Source: Actinomycetes bacterium
Lineage (GTDB): Bacteria; Actinomycetota; Actinomycetes; Mycobacteriales; Mycobacteriaceae
Assembly (NCBI GenBank): GCA_023461275.1
Contig: JAEYMI010000032.1
Span: forward strand, 1 to 64,000
DNA: 64,000 bases
Direction: 5' to 3'
Below are positions 26,043-34,770 of the stretch, piece by piece (position 1 is the stretch's first letter; every line of letters begins with the position of its first letter). The position numbers were made by a program, and so were the translations under genes. The notes under the pieces were generated by a model. That model had not been told where the DNA came from, searched no databases, and was given only the letters and a program-made list of their open reading frames with translations.

Positions 26043-26645
26043 GTGACCGACTCTCCCGACGACGACCCGGTTCCCGCCGAGCCGGCGGATCCGGACACGG
26101 CGTCGGAGCCGGGCCGTCAGCAGCCGGGTCGTCAGCTCAGTGCAGGGCTCGTGGCGACACTCGTCGCCATCCCGGTGATGGTGCTGGCGGGGTTCATCAC
26201 GTTCGCGGCCCTGCGTTTCTCCGGAGGCACCGACTCCGACGACGCGGTCACCCCGATCGACTCCTATGCGACGCAGGCGGCCGCCGCATCCGACTGCGCG
26301 AAGCTGTCCGCGGCATTGCCGCGCACCTTTCCCGGTTTCGGAGACCGCACGATCACCGGCGACACGGTCACCTGGCCTGCGGACAAGGGCGGCGGGCCGG
26401 TGCGACTGCGCTGCGGGGTCACCCGCCCGGCCGACTTCTCACCGTCGAGCAGTCTGCAGGTGGTGCACCCGGTGCAGTGGTTTCTGACCGACACCGTCGA
26501 GGGCACCGGCCAGGCCTTCGTCAGCGTCGACCATCGCCCGTACGTCGCGCTGTGGTTGCCGATCGGGGCCGGCAACGCCCCCATCACCGATGTCTCTGCG
26601 GCCATCGACAACACGCTGCCGCGAGGACCACTGGATTTCGGATGA
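26043..26645 (+). CDS. DUF3515 family membrane protein
   Basis: A 200-residue protein with a charged, Pro/Asp-rich cytoplasmic N-terminus (1-35), one transmembrane helix (about 38-62: LVATLVAIPVMVLAGFITFA), and an extracytoplasmic domain containing two Cys (about residues 82 and 123) and a VVHPVQWFLTDT segment. These features match the DUF3515 family found across actinobacteria beside the ddl/gpsA region. Function unknown. It starts with GTG 30 bases after the RAM-domain gene, probably the same transcript. Confidence 0.8.
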   Translation: MTDSPDDDPVPAEPADPDTASEPGRQQPGRQLSAGLVATLVAIPVMVLAGFITFAALRFSGGTDSDDAVTPIDSYATQAAAASDCAKLSAALPRTFPGFGDRTITGDTVTWPADKGGGPVRLRCGVTRPADFSPSSSLQVVHPVQWFLTDTVEGTGQAFVSVDHRPYVALWLPIGAGNAPITDVSAAIDNTLPRGPLDFG

Positions 26646-26665
26646 CGGGGTCGGTCCGCGCACCG

Positions 26666-27673
26666 TCAGTCGCGGTAGATCTCCGGTTTGGGCTTGCGTC
26701 CCAGCAACGAACTGACCGCATCGATGACCGGTAGGTCTTCGTGGCACACCAGGTGAACGGCCTCGGTCAGTGGCATCGGCACGTCGTACTTGTCGGCCAG
26801 GGCACGCACCGACGTGCACGATTTGACCCCTTCGGCGACCTGCCCGTTGGTGGCCTCCTGCGCCTGTGCCATCGTCGCTCCCTCGCCGAGGCGCGCACCG
26901 AACGTCCGGTTTCGCGACAACGGTGAGGAACACGTGGCCACCAGGTCGCCGATCCCGGCCAGGCCGGCGAGCGTCTCGATGTTGGCGCCGAGTGTGGCAC
27001 CGAGCCGGATGGTTTCGGCGAGACCGCGGGTGATGATCGTGGCCAGGGTGTTCTGGCCGAATCCCAAACCACTGGCCATGCCACAGGCGAGCGCGATGAC
27101 GTTCTTCACCGCGCCACCGATCTCGCAGCCGATGACGTCGGTGTTGGTGTAGGGCCGGAAATAGCCGGTGTTGAAGGCGTTCTGCACGGTCTCGGCACGC
27201 TCGCCGTCGACGCATGCGATGACTGTGGCCGCCGGCTGACCTTCGGCGATCTCACGTGCCAGGTTGGGTCCGCTGAGCACCGAGATCTGCGCATCGGGCA
27301 AGCCGGTCACCTCGGCGATGACCTCACTCATGCGCATCAGGGTGCTGCTCTCGATGCCCTTGGCCAATGAGACCAGTGTCGCCCCCGAAGCGAGGTCCGG
27401 CGTCCACTCGGTCAGGTTGTCGCGCAACGACTGTGAGGGGACCGCGCAAATGACCAGTTCGGCACCGTCGAGTGCCTCGGTGGTGGAGCTGGTGGCCCGC
27501 AGGCCCGCCGGCAGGGTGATGCCGGGCAGGTAATCACTGTTGGCGTGCTCGGTGTTGATCCGCTGGGCCAGGTCCTCGCGTCGGGCCCAGATCGACGTCT
27601 CGTTGCCCGCGTCGATCAACACCTTGGCGACCGCCGTACCCCAGGACCCGGCACCCATCACCGCTGTGCGCAC
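26666..27673 (-). CDS. gpsA: glycerol-3-phosphate dehydrogenase [NAD(P)+]
   Basis: About 335 residues with the N-terminal Rossmann motif VMGAGSWGTAVAKVL, catalytic Lys in GGAVKNVIALACGMASGLG, and the C-terminal helical domain. It reduces dihydroxyacetone phosphate to sn-glycerol-3-phosphate for phospholipid synthesis. The frame stays open to 27718, but the GTG at 27673, preceded by AAGAGGAG at good spacing, gives the canonical start immediately before the Rossmann fold. It is divergent from fbiD and converges on the DUF3515 gene, as in mycobacteria. Confidence 0.94.
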   Translation of the reverse strand: MRTAVMGAGSWGTAVAKVLIDAGNETSIWARREDLAQRINTEHANSDYLPGITLPAGLRATSSTTEALDGAELVICAVPSQSLRDNLTEWTPDLASGATLVSLAKGIESSTLMRMSEVIAEVTGLPDAQISVLSGPNLAREIAEGQPAATVIACVDGERAETVQNAFNTGYFRPYTNTDVIGCEIGGAVKNVIALACGMASGLGFGQNTLATIITRGLAETIRLGATLGANIETLAGLAGIGDLVATCSSPLSRNRTFGARLGEGATMAQAQEATNGQVAEGVKSCTSVRALADKYDVPMPLTEAVHLVCHEDLPVIDAVSSLLGRKPKPEIYRD

Positions 27674-27810
27674 TGCTCGACTCCTCTTGCCACATTCCAC
27701 ATCCGACTGATCTGCCAACCCTAATCGGTGGGCGGTGCCTGCGGCCCGAAACCGCCAGGTCCGCCGTGCACTCGCAACGCGGGGCAGGACCGTCGGCCAT
27801 GATGGTTGTC

Positions 27811-28545
27811 ATGGCACGGCATACCTGCGTGAGATCCGAACGCGCCGCGGGTCCGACGTCACCGCAGCGGTGGCCCGACGACCCGTCGCTTGCGGTGGCC
27901 ACAGTGCTCGCGGTGAAGAATCTCACCGGCGCCAAATCGCGGCTGGCGCCGAAGTCGACACCACAGCATCGCGCCCTGGTGGTGGCGATGCTGCTGGACA
28001 CCGTCTCGGCCGTTCGCGATGCCGGTATCGACCGGATCGTCCTGGTCAGTCCCGACCCGACGGTTCGTGACGCCGCGCGCGAAGCCGGCGCGATCGCGGT
28101 TGCCGAACCCTTGTCATCCACCACCGACCCGCATACCGGACTCTCGGGGCTGAATCTCGCTCTGGCACAAGGCTGCATCGAAGCCCGCCGACGCTGGCCG
28201 GCGATCACCCGGGTCGTGTTGATTCAGGCCGATCTGCCCTCGGCGACCGCTACGAGCATCCGTGAGGCGCTCATCGAATCCGTGCCGCACGCACAGGCCA
28301 TGGTCACCGACCGCAGCGGCGTCGGAACCGCGATGCTGATCCGCGGCGCCGAGGTGTCCGAACCACCCCGATTCGGTGCGGATTCGGCTGCCGCACATCG
28401 TGATTCGGGTGCGGTCGAACTCGATCCGCACCATCGGCGCTGGCCCGATCTGCGGACCGATGTCGACACCCTCGACGATCTGCAGGTCGCCAGTGCACTC
28501 GGGTTGGGGGCGCGGACCGCCGCGGCGCTGGCGGCGCAATCCTGA
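27811..28545 (+). CDS. fbiD: phosphoenolpyruvate guanylyltransferase (F420 synthesis)
   Basis: About 244 residues of the CofC/FbiD nucleotidyltransferase family. The N-terminal motif VLAVKNLTGAKSRLAPKS and the acidic IQADLPSAT (metal-binding Asp) are diagnostic. In mycobacteria FbiD activates phosphoenolpyruvate with GTP for coenzyme F420 synthesis, while archaeal CofC uses 2-phospholactate. Position between gpsA and ppk is that of the mycobacterial gene. Several ATG codons lie at 27799-27811; the last is used here and the exact start is uncertain. The first 35 residues before the motif are less conserved. Confidence 0.87.
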   Translation: MARHTCVRSERAAGPTSPQRWPDDPSLAVATVLAVKNLTGAKSRLAPKSTPQHRALVVAMLLDTVSAVRDAGIDRIVLVSPDPTVRDAAREAGAIAVAEPLSSTTDPHTGLSGLNLALAQGCIEARRRWPAITRVVLIQADLPSATATSIREALIESVPHAQAMVTDRSGVGTAMLIRGAEVSEPPRFGADSAAAHRDSGAVELDPHHRRWPDLRTDVDTLDDLQVASALGLGARTAAALAAQS

Positions 28546-28619
28546 ATACACCAGCCCGGTCGTCTCACTCGGACCGCCCATCGGCGCCGCGAACCCGACG
28601 AATACGTCATGATTGACCG

Positions 28620-30800
28620 GTGAGCCCCGCCGACGACACCACCGCAGAACCGACGACCTCGATACCGGGTGCGCCGCCCGCCGCCACCATCACGCCCGAC
28701 GAATCCGCGGATCTACCCGAGGATCGGTACCTCAATCGTGAACTGAGCTGGCTGGACTTCAACTCACGCGTGCTCGCGCTGGCCGAGGACACCTCGATGC
28801 CGCTGCTGGAGCGGGCGAAGTTCCTGGCGATCTTCGCGTCGAATCTCGACGAGTTCTTCATGGTGCGCGTGGCCGGGCTCAAGCGCCGCGACGAGACCGG
28901 GCTGTCGGTGCGGTCGGCCGACGGGCTCTCACCCCGCGAACAATTGCTGCGGATCGCCGGGCGCACCCAGACCATCGCCGATCGGCACGCCCGTGTCTTT
29001 CTCGATTCTGTTCGGCCGGCACTCGCCGAGAACAACATCCACGTCGTCACCTGGTCAGACCTCTCGGCCGATCAGAAAGGCCGGATGGTCGACTACTTCC
29101 ACGACGAGGTGTTCCCGGTCCTCACTCCCCTCGCCGTCGATCCGGCGCACCCGTTCCCCTACATCAGCGGGCTCAGCCTCAACCTCGCGGTGACCGTGCG
29201 CGACGCGCACGAGGGCGGGGAACACTTCGCCCGCATCAAGGTGCCCGACAACGTGAATCGCTTCGTTCGCGTCGACAAGCTGCTGCCGGTTCCCACGCCA
29301 CCGGGCGGCGAACCCAGCCGCACGGTGGTGCTGTTGCCGTTGGAGAACCTGATCGCGGCCAACCTCGAGCACCTGTTCCCCGGCATGGACGTCGTCGAGC
29401 ATCACGCGTTCCGGATCACCCGCAACGCCGATTTCGAGGTCGAGGAAGATCGCGACGAGGATCTCCTGCAGGCCCTCGAACGTGAGCTCGCCCGACGCCG
29501 CTTCGGGTCTCCGGTGCGCCTGGAAGTGGCCGACGACATGAGCGACCACATGCTCGAATTGTTGTTGCGCGAACTCGACGTCAACCCTGCCGATGTCATC
29601 CAGGTTCCCGGATTGCTCGATCTGTCTTGCCTGTTCGAGGTCAACGCGCTGGATCGGCCGCATCTCAAGGATCGTCCCTTCGTGCCGGCCACTCATCCGG
29701 CATTCGGTGAACGCGAGACACCCAAAAGCGTGTTCTCGACGCTGCGTGACGGAGATGTACTGGTCCATCACCCCTACGACTCGTTCTCCACGAGTGTGCA
29801 GCGATTCATCGAACAGGCCGCGGCAGATCCCCAGGTCCTCGCGATCAAGCAGACGCTCTACCGCACCTCGGGCGACTCGCCAATCGTCAACGCGCTCATC
29901 GACGCCGCCGAAGCGGGCAAGCAGGTGGTGGCGCTTGTCGAGATCAAGGCACGATTCGACGAGCAGGCCAACATCAAGTGGGCGCGGCAACTCGAGCAGG
30001 CCGGAGTCCACGTCGTCTACGGGCTCGTCGGGCTCAAAACACATTGCAAGACATGCCTCGTGGTACGGCGTGAGGGTTCGACCATCAAGCGGTATTGCCA
30101 CATCGGCACCGGTAACTACAATCCGAAGACCGCTCGCCTGTATGAAGATGTGGGCCTGTTGACCGCCGCGCCCGATATCGGCGCCGACCTCACCGACCTG
30201 TTCAATACGCTGACCGGCTACTCCCGCAAGAAGGAGTACCGCAACATTCTCGTTGCGCCACACGGGATTCGGTCGGGCATCATCGAGCGGATCGATCGGG
30301 AGATCGCCGCGCGCCACCGAGGCGACCCCGCCGCCCGAATCCGGTTGAAGGCCAACGCACTCGTCGACGAGCAGGTGATCGATGCGCTGTATCGCGCGTC
30401 GCAGAACGGGGTTCCGGTCGAGGTGGTCGTGCGTGGCATCTGCGCGCTGCGTCCCGGCATGCCCGGCGTCAGCGACAACATCACGGTCCGCTCGATCCTC
30501 GGGCAGTTCCTCGAGCATTCGCGCATCATGTTTTTCGGTGCGCAGAACGAATATTGGATCGGCAGCGCCGACATGATGCACCGCAACCTCGACCGTCGCG
30601 TCGAGGTCATGGTCCAGGTGCGCGACACCCGACTCACCGCCGAACTGGGCGAGATATTCTCCTCCGCGCTCGATCCGAGGACGCGGTGCTGGGTATTGCA
30701 ATCCGACGGCAGCTGGGTGGCCTCCCCGGCCGCGGGTGAGGAAGTCCGCGATCATCAACGCCAGATGATGCGCCGCAACCGCCGGCTCTACGACGCCTAG
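28620..30800 (+). CDS. ppk: polyphosphate kinase 1
   Basis: A 726-residue RNA-degradosome-family polyphosphate kinase. The N-terminal domain begins YLNRELSWLDFNSRVL. The two catalytic His regions of the PLD-like domains are GLKTHCKTCLVVRR and YCHIGTGNYNPKTARLYED. It reversibly transfers the terminal phosphate of ATP to polyphosphate. It starts with GTG after a Ser/Thr/Pro-rich N-terminal extension of about 35 residues, which is normal for actinobacteria. It is followed closely by mutT1, as in M. tuberculosis, indicating co-transcription. Confidence 0.96.
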   Translation: MSPADDTTAEPTTSIPGAPPAATITPDESADLPEDRYLNRELSWLDFNSRVLALAEDTSMPLLERAKFLAIFASNLDEFFMVRVAGLKRRDETGLSVRSADGLSPREQLLRIAGRTQTIADRHARVFLDSVRPALAENNIHVVTWSDLSADQKGRMVDYFHDEVFPVLTPLAVDPAHPFPYISGLSLNLAVTVRDAHEGGEHFARIKVPDNVNRFVRVDKLLPVPTPPGGEPSRTVVLLPLENLIAANLEHLFPGMDVVEHHAFRITRNADFEVEEDRDEDLLQALERELARRRFGSPVRLEVADDMSDHMLELLLRELDVNPADVIQVPGLLDLSCLFEVNALDRPHLKDRPFVPATHPAFGERETPKSVFSTLRDGDVLVHHPYDSFSTSVQRFIEQAAADPQVLAIKQTLYRTSGDSPIVNALIDAAEAGKQVVALVEIKARFDEQANIKWARQLEQAGVHVVYGLVGLKTHCKTCLVVRREGSTIKRYCHIGTGNYNPKTARLYEDVGLLTAAPDIGADLTDLFNTLTGYSRKKEYRNILVAPHGIRSGIIERIDREIAARHRGDPAARIRLKANALVDEQVIDALYRASQNGVPVEVVVRGICALRPGMPGVSDNITVRSILGQFLEHSRIMFFGAQNEYWIGSADMMHRNLDRRVEVMVQVRDTRLTAELGEIFSSALDPRTRCWVLQSDGSWVASPAAGEEVRDHQRQMMRRNRRLYDA

Positions 30801-30835
30801 TCTGCCGTTCACCATGAGTGTCTACGATCATCTCG

Positions 30836-31750
30836 ATGTCCAAGACAGCTAGAACGGTCTGGGCCGGCGGCGGAGTCCTGCACCGGTCAACAGACGACGG
30901 AACCACCGAGGTCTGCCTCGTCCACCGGCCCCGTTACGACGACTGGACCCTGCCCAAGGGCAAGGCCGAGTCCGGTGAGACGCTGATCGCCACCGGTGCT
31001 CGCGAGCTCGAGGAGGAAACCGGATACCGCGTGGCACTGGGCCGTCACCTTCGCGACGTGTCCTACGACCTGCCGACGGGCGGTCGCAAACACGTCAGGT
31101 ATTGGGCGGCCAGGCCTTTGGGAGGTGACTTCGAGCCGGGCAGCGAGGTCGATCGGATTCGATGGCTCCCCGTCGACAAGGCGGCAGACAAATTGAGCTA
31201 CCGACTCGATCGGTCGATTCTGCGTGAATTCACCCGACTCCCGGCGGATCTCACGACGCTGCTGGTGGTTCGTCACGCCCGCGCGGGCCGACGCGCGCGC
31301 TATCACGGCGACGACCGGCTCCGCCCCCTCGATAGTCTCGGCCGCGCACAAGCCGATGCCTTGGTGACGCTGCTGCGGACCTTCAACGCGACGACTTTCC
31401 ATGCCGCCGACCGTGTCCGGTGTGAGCAGACCATGCAGCCGGCAGCCGCCGCGCTGGCCACCCCGATCCTCGGTGAACCGACCTTGTCCGAAGAGGCATA
31501 CCGGGAAGATCCGGAACCGGCCCGGCAGCGCATCCGCGAGATATCGCAGGACCCGTCGTCGGTGCACGCTATCTGCAGTCAGGGCAAGGTGATTCCATCA
31601 CTGATCCAGTGGTGGGCCGACGCCGACGGTGTCAAGTTGCCCCCGGCCCGCAACCGCAAGGCCAGCGTCTGGGTTGTGTCACTCCACAACGGGCTGATGG
31701 TCGCCGCGGACCATATCGACAGTCCGCTGCCCGCCACCGACGCCGGATAG
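30836..31750 (+). CDS. mutT1: MutT1-type Nudix hydrolase fused to a histidine phosphatase domain
   Basis: About 304 residues in two domains. The N-terminal Nudix domain carries GKAESGETLIATGARELEEE plus TGY (G-x5-E-x7-REUxEExGU). The C-terminal histidine phosphatase domain has LLVVRHARAGRRARYHGDD. In mycobacteria MutT1 sanitises 8-oxo-(d)GTP; the two domains hydrolyse it in steps. The phosphatase RHG is RHA here, as in mycobacterial orthologues. ATG 30836 and an upstream GTG (30818) are both possible. It follows ppk by 35 bases and converges on hupB. Confidence 0.92.
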   Translation: MSKTARTVWAGGGVLHRSTDDGTTEVCLVHRPRYDDWTLPKGKAESGETLIATGARELEEETGYRVALGRHLRDVSYDLPTGGRKHVRYWAARPLGGDFEPGSEVDRIRWLPVDKAADKLSYRLDRSILREFTRLPADLTTLLVVRHARAGRRARYHGDDRLRPLDSLGRAQADALVTLLRTFNATTFHAADRVRCEQTMQPAAAALATPILGEPTLSEEAYREDPEPARQRIREISQDPSSVHAICSQGKVIPSLIQWWADADGVKLPPARNRKASVWVVSLHNGLMVAADHIDSPLPATDAG

Positions 31751-31762
31751 TCGGAACCACAC

Positions 31763-31809
31763 AAAACAGTTCGGCCCCCGACGAGGGAAGTGCGTCGGAG
31801 GCCGAACTG
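31763..31809 (-). terminator. terminator between mutT1 and hupB
   Basis: CAGTTCGGCC (31767-31776) pairs perfectly with GGCCGAACTG (31800-31809), extended inward by a CCGAC/GTCGG stem. Reading on the minus strand a TTTT run follows, so it is oriented for hupB, but it could also stop mutT1 transcription. Confidence 0.8.
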
Positions 31810-31827
31810 TGGTGAAGTGCTACGAAA

Positions 31828-32400
31828 TCAGCGGCGGGTGGCCTTCTTGGCCGGAGCCTTCTTGGCGGCGGTCTTCTTGGCCGGAGCCTTCTTGGCAACG
31901 GTCTTCTTGGCCGGAGCGACCTTCTTGGCGGCGGTCTTCGCCGGAGCCTTCTTGGCGGCGGTCTTGGCCGGAGCCGCCTTCTTGACCGGAGCCTTCTTCG
32001 CCACGGTCTTCTTCGCGGGAGCCGCCTTCTTGGCCGGAGCCGCCTTCTTGGCGGCGGTCTTCTTGGCCGGGGCACCGGCGGTGCTGCCACGCTTCACGGC
32101 CGGGCCGGTGGCGGCGAGCTTCTGCTTGCCGGCAACGACTGCCTTGAACTGAGCACCCGGACGGAACGCGGGAACCGAGGTGGCGCGCACCTTGACGGTC
32201 TCACCGGTGCGCGGGTTGCGTGCGACGCGCGGTGCGCGACGGCGCTTCTCGAAAACACCGAAGCCGGTGATCGTGACACTCTCGCCCTTGTTGACGGCGC
32301 GCACGATCGTGTCGACGACGAGCTCGACTGCTTCGGTCGCAGTCTTGCGATCCGCGTCGAGTTTCTTGGTCAGCTCATCAATGAGCTCTGCCTTGTTCAT
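31828..32400 (-). CDS. hupB: DNA-binding protein HU with Lys/Ala-rich tail
   Basis: A 190-residue actinobacterial HupB. Residues 1-90 form the HU fold (MNKAELIDELTKKLDADRK, GFGVFEKRRRAPRVARNPRTG, FRPGAQFK). The rest is a repetitive histone H1-like tail built on KKAAPAKKTVAKKAPAK-type units. It compacts DNA; in mycobacteria the tail is acetylated and methylated and contributes to iron and stress responses. The ATG at 32400 follows GGAGG (TGCGGAGGTTTCCA); the frame beyond it lacks homology. The tail-coding region is internally repetitive (15-60 base units) and could vary in length between strains. Confidence 0.95.
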   Translation of the reverse strand: MNKAELIDELTKKLDADRKTATEAVELVVDTIVRAVNKGESVTITGFGVFEKRRRAPRVARNPRTGETVKVRATSVPAFRPGAQFKAVVAGKQKLAATGPAVKRGSTAGAPAKKTAAKKAAPAKKAAPAKKTVAKKAPVKKAAPAKTAAKKAPAKTAAKKVAPAKKTVAKKAPAKKTAAKKAPAKKATRR

Positions 32401-32577
32401 TGGAAACCTCCGCAAGCTGTTCTGACCCCATTTTGGGCCAGCTACCAACACACGGTAAACGTCAGATTCGAAAACGTCCATCTTCCACGCCAATTAGCCG
32501 GTCGTGTTGCGAAATCGACGCTGCCGCGCGACTTCTGCGATCCGGCGGGGAAAGCTGGTGTGTCGAGGGGTTTCTCG

Positions 32578-33171
32578 TCAGTCGCCGAGGGTCACCGGTT
32601 TGAATGACGGACGAAATCGCTCATACTCGGAAATCGCTTCTACCTGCTGCAATGTCAGCCCGATGTCGTCGAGTCCTTCCATCAGACGCCACCGTGTGTA
32701 GTCATCAATTGCCAACGGCACCACGAGTTCTCCGGCGGTGACGGTCTTATCTTCAAGGCTGACGGTCAGTTCCAGCCCGGGCTCTTCCTCAAGTCGCTTC
32801 CACAGCAACTCGACGTCGGCTTGTTCCACCTGTGCCGCCAACAAACCTGCCTTTCCGGCGTTGCCGCGGAAGATGTCTGCGAAGCGGGAGGAGATGACGA
32901 CCCGAAATCCGAAGTCCGACAGCGCCCAGACCGCATGCTCGCGTGACGATCCGGTGCCGAAGTCGGGTCCGGCGACCAGCACGCTGCCATGACTCCACGG
33001 CTCGGAGTTCAGGATGAAGTCCGGATCGTTACGCCACGCGGCGAACAACGCATCCTCAAATCCGGTGCGGGTCACCCGCTTCAGGTAGACGGCCGGGATG
33101 ATCTGGTCGGTGTCGACATTGCCGCGGCGCAGCGGCACTCCGATTCCGGTGTGGGTGATGAAACGTTCCAT
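32578..33171 (-). CDS. leuD: 3-isopropylmalate dehydratase small subunit
   Basis: A 197-residue LeuD swivelling-domain subunit with the conserved GRGNVDTDQIIPAVYLK-like block near residues 17-33 (here RRGNVDTDQIIPAVYLKRV) and FGTGSSREHAVWAL. It pairs with LeuC to isomerise 2-isopropylmalate in leucine synthesis. It lies 41 bases downstream of leuC in one operon. Full length. Confidence 0.95.
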   Translation of the reverse strand: MERFITHTGIGVPLRRGNVDTDQIIPAVYLKRVTRTGFEDALFAAWRNDPDFILNSEPWSHGSVLVAGPDFGTGSSREHAVWALSDFGFRVVISSRFADIFRGNAGKAGLLAAQVEQADVELLWKRLEEEPGLELTVSLEDKTVTAGELVVPLAIDDYTRWRLMEGLDDIGLTLQQVEAISEYERFRPSFKPVTLGD

Positions 33172-33212
33172 GTCAGTACCTTTGGGTGTGTTCAGAGTGT
33201 GTGGGGAGCAGA

Positions 33213-34664
33213 TCAGACGAGATCGACGGGCGCGGAGAGCGTGCCCCGCACCGCGGTGGCCGCCGCGACCGCAGGCGAAACCAGATGCGTTCGGCCGCCT
33301 TTGCCCTGCCGCCCTTCGAAGTTGCGGTTGGACGTCGAGGCGCAGCGCTCACCCGGGGCGAGCTGGTCGGGATTCATTCCCAGGCACATCGAACATCCGG
33401 CCTGACGCCACTCTGCCCCTGCCGCAGTGAAGATCTCACCGAGACCCTCGTCCTCGGCCTGTGCCCGCACCCGCATCGAGCCCGGGACGATCAGCATGCG
33501 CATGCCGTCGGCGACCTTGCGGCCCTTGAGGATGCCGGCAACCGCACGCAGGTCCTCGATCCGTCCATTGGTGCACGACCCGACGAACACGGTGTCCACC
33601 TTGATGTCTCGCAACGGGGTACCGGGCGTGAGGTCCATGTACTCCAGCGCCTTGGCGGCCGAGGTGGCGGCGTTCTCGTCACCCATCTCGGCGGGATCGG
33701 GGACCCGATCCCCCAGCGGCGCACCCTGACCCGGGTTGGTTCCCCAGGTGACGAACGGGGTCAGCGAAGCGGCGTCGATGTGCACCTCGGCGTCGAACTC
33801 GGCATCGGGATCGGTACGCAGGCTGTCCCAGTAGGCAACTGCGGCATCCCAGTTCGCTCCGGTCGGCGCGTGCTGACGGCCGCGCAGGAACTCGTAGGTG
33901 ATGGCATCCGGGGCGATCATGCCGGCACGTGCACCCGCCTCAATCGACATGTTGCAGATGGTCATCCGCGCTTCCATCGAGAGCTTCTCGATCGCCGAGC
34001 CGCGGTACTCGAGGACATAGCCTTGTCCCCCACCGGTTCCGATCTTCGCGATGACGGCCAGGATGAGGTCCTTGCTGGTGACGCCGTCGGGCAGTTCCCC
34101 GTCGACGGTGATGGCCATTGTCTTGAACGGCCGCAACGAAAGTGTCTGTGTCGCCATCACATGCTCGACCTCGGAGGTACCGATGCCCATGGCCAACGCT
34201 CCGAACGCACCGTGCGTCGAGGTGTGGCTGTCACCGCAGACGACGGTCATCCCCGGCTGCGTCAAGCCCAGCTGGGGCCCGACGACGTGCACGATGCCCT
34301 GCTCGGCATCGCCCATGGGGTGCAGTCGGATACCGAATTCCTCGCAGTTGCGTCGCAAGGTCTCCACCTGGGTGCGCGACACCTCGTCGGCGATGGGTTT
34401 GAAGATGTCGACGGTGGGGACGTTGTGGTCCTCGGTGGCGATCGTGAGATCGGGCCGGCGCACCGGGCGTCCGGCCAGTCGCAGGCCTTCGAACGCCTGC
34501 GGGCTGGTCACCTCGTGCACGAGGTGGAGGTCGATGTAGATGAGGTCGGGATTGTGATTGCCGTGGGCATCGGCCTCACCACGTACGACGACGTGGTCAT
34601 CCCAGACCTTTTCGGCGAGAGTACGTGGCCGGTTATCGATTGGCGCTGCAGGGCTGTCGCTCAT
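33213..34664 (-). CDS. leuC: 3-isopropylmalate dehydratase large subunit
   Basis: About 483 residues of the aconitase family. The three [4Fe-4S] cluster Cys are in VFVGSCTNGRIEDLR and AGCSMCLGMNPDQ. It also has the LTEKVWDDHVV-like N-terminus (TLAEKVWDDHVV) and the GDSHTSTHGAFGA loop. With LeuD it forms the isopropylmalate isomerase. The ATG at 34664 is preferred over the upstream ATG at 34679 by proximity to the conserved start. It is divergent from the IclR gene with a shared 106-base control region. Confidence 0.95.
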   Translation of the reverse strand: MSDSPAAPIDNRPRTLAEKVWDDHVVVRGEADAHGNHNPDLIYIDLHLVHEVTSPQAFEGLRLAGRPVRRPDLTIATEDHNVPTVDIFKPIADEVSRTQVETLRRNCEEFGIRLHPMGDAEQGIVHVVGPQLGLTQPGMTVVCGDSHTSTHGAFGALAMGIGTSEVEHVMATQTLSLRPFKTMAITVDGELPDGVTSKDLILAVIAKIGTGGGQGYVLEYRGSAIEKLSMEARMTICNMSIEAGARAGMIAPDAITYEFLRGRQHAPTGANWDAAVAYWDSLRTDPDAEFDAEVHIDAASLTPFVTWGTNPGQGAPLGDRVPDPAEMGDENAATSAAKALEYMDLTPGTPLRDIKVDTVFVGSCTNGRIEDLRAVAGILKGRKVADGMRMLIVPGSMRVRAQAEDEGLGEIFTAAGAEWRQAGCSMCLGMNPDQLAPGERCASTSNRNFEGRQGKGGRTHLVSPAVAAATAVRGTLSAPVDLV

Positions 34665-34716
34665 AGGTGGTACTCGCATCTGTTCGGATCACCGGTGCGG
34701 GCTGAAACACTCCGGC

Positions 34717-34748
34717 GACGTGTATCTCAGTAGACGTGCATCTCAATA
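34717..34748. promoter_or_regulatory. tandem 16-bp repeats in the leuC / IclR intergenic region
   Basis: GACGTGTATCTCAGTA (34717-34732) is followed directly by GACGTGCATCTCAATA (34733-34748), with 14 of 16 positions identical. They lie between divergent leuC and the IclR gene, where LtbR/NdgR-type regulators act in other actinobacteria. They are a candidate operator or overlapping promoter element. Assignment is by position only. Confidence 0.5.
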
Positions 34749-34770
34749 TTTGGACAGTTAGTATCGTCCT

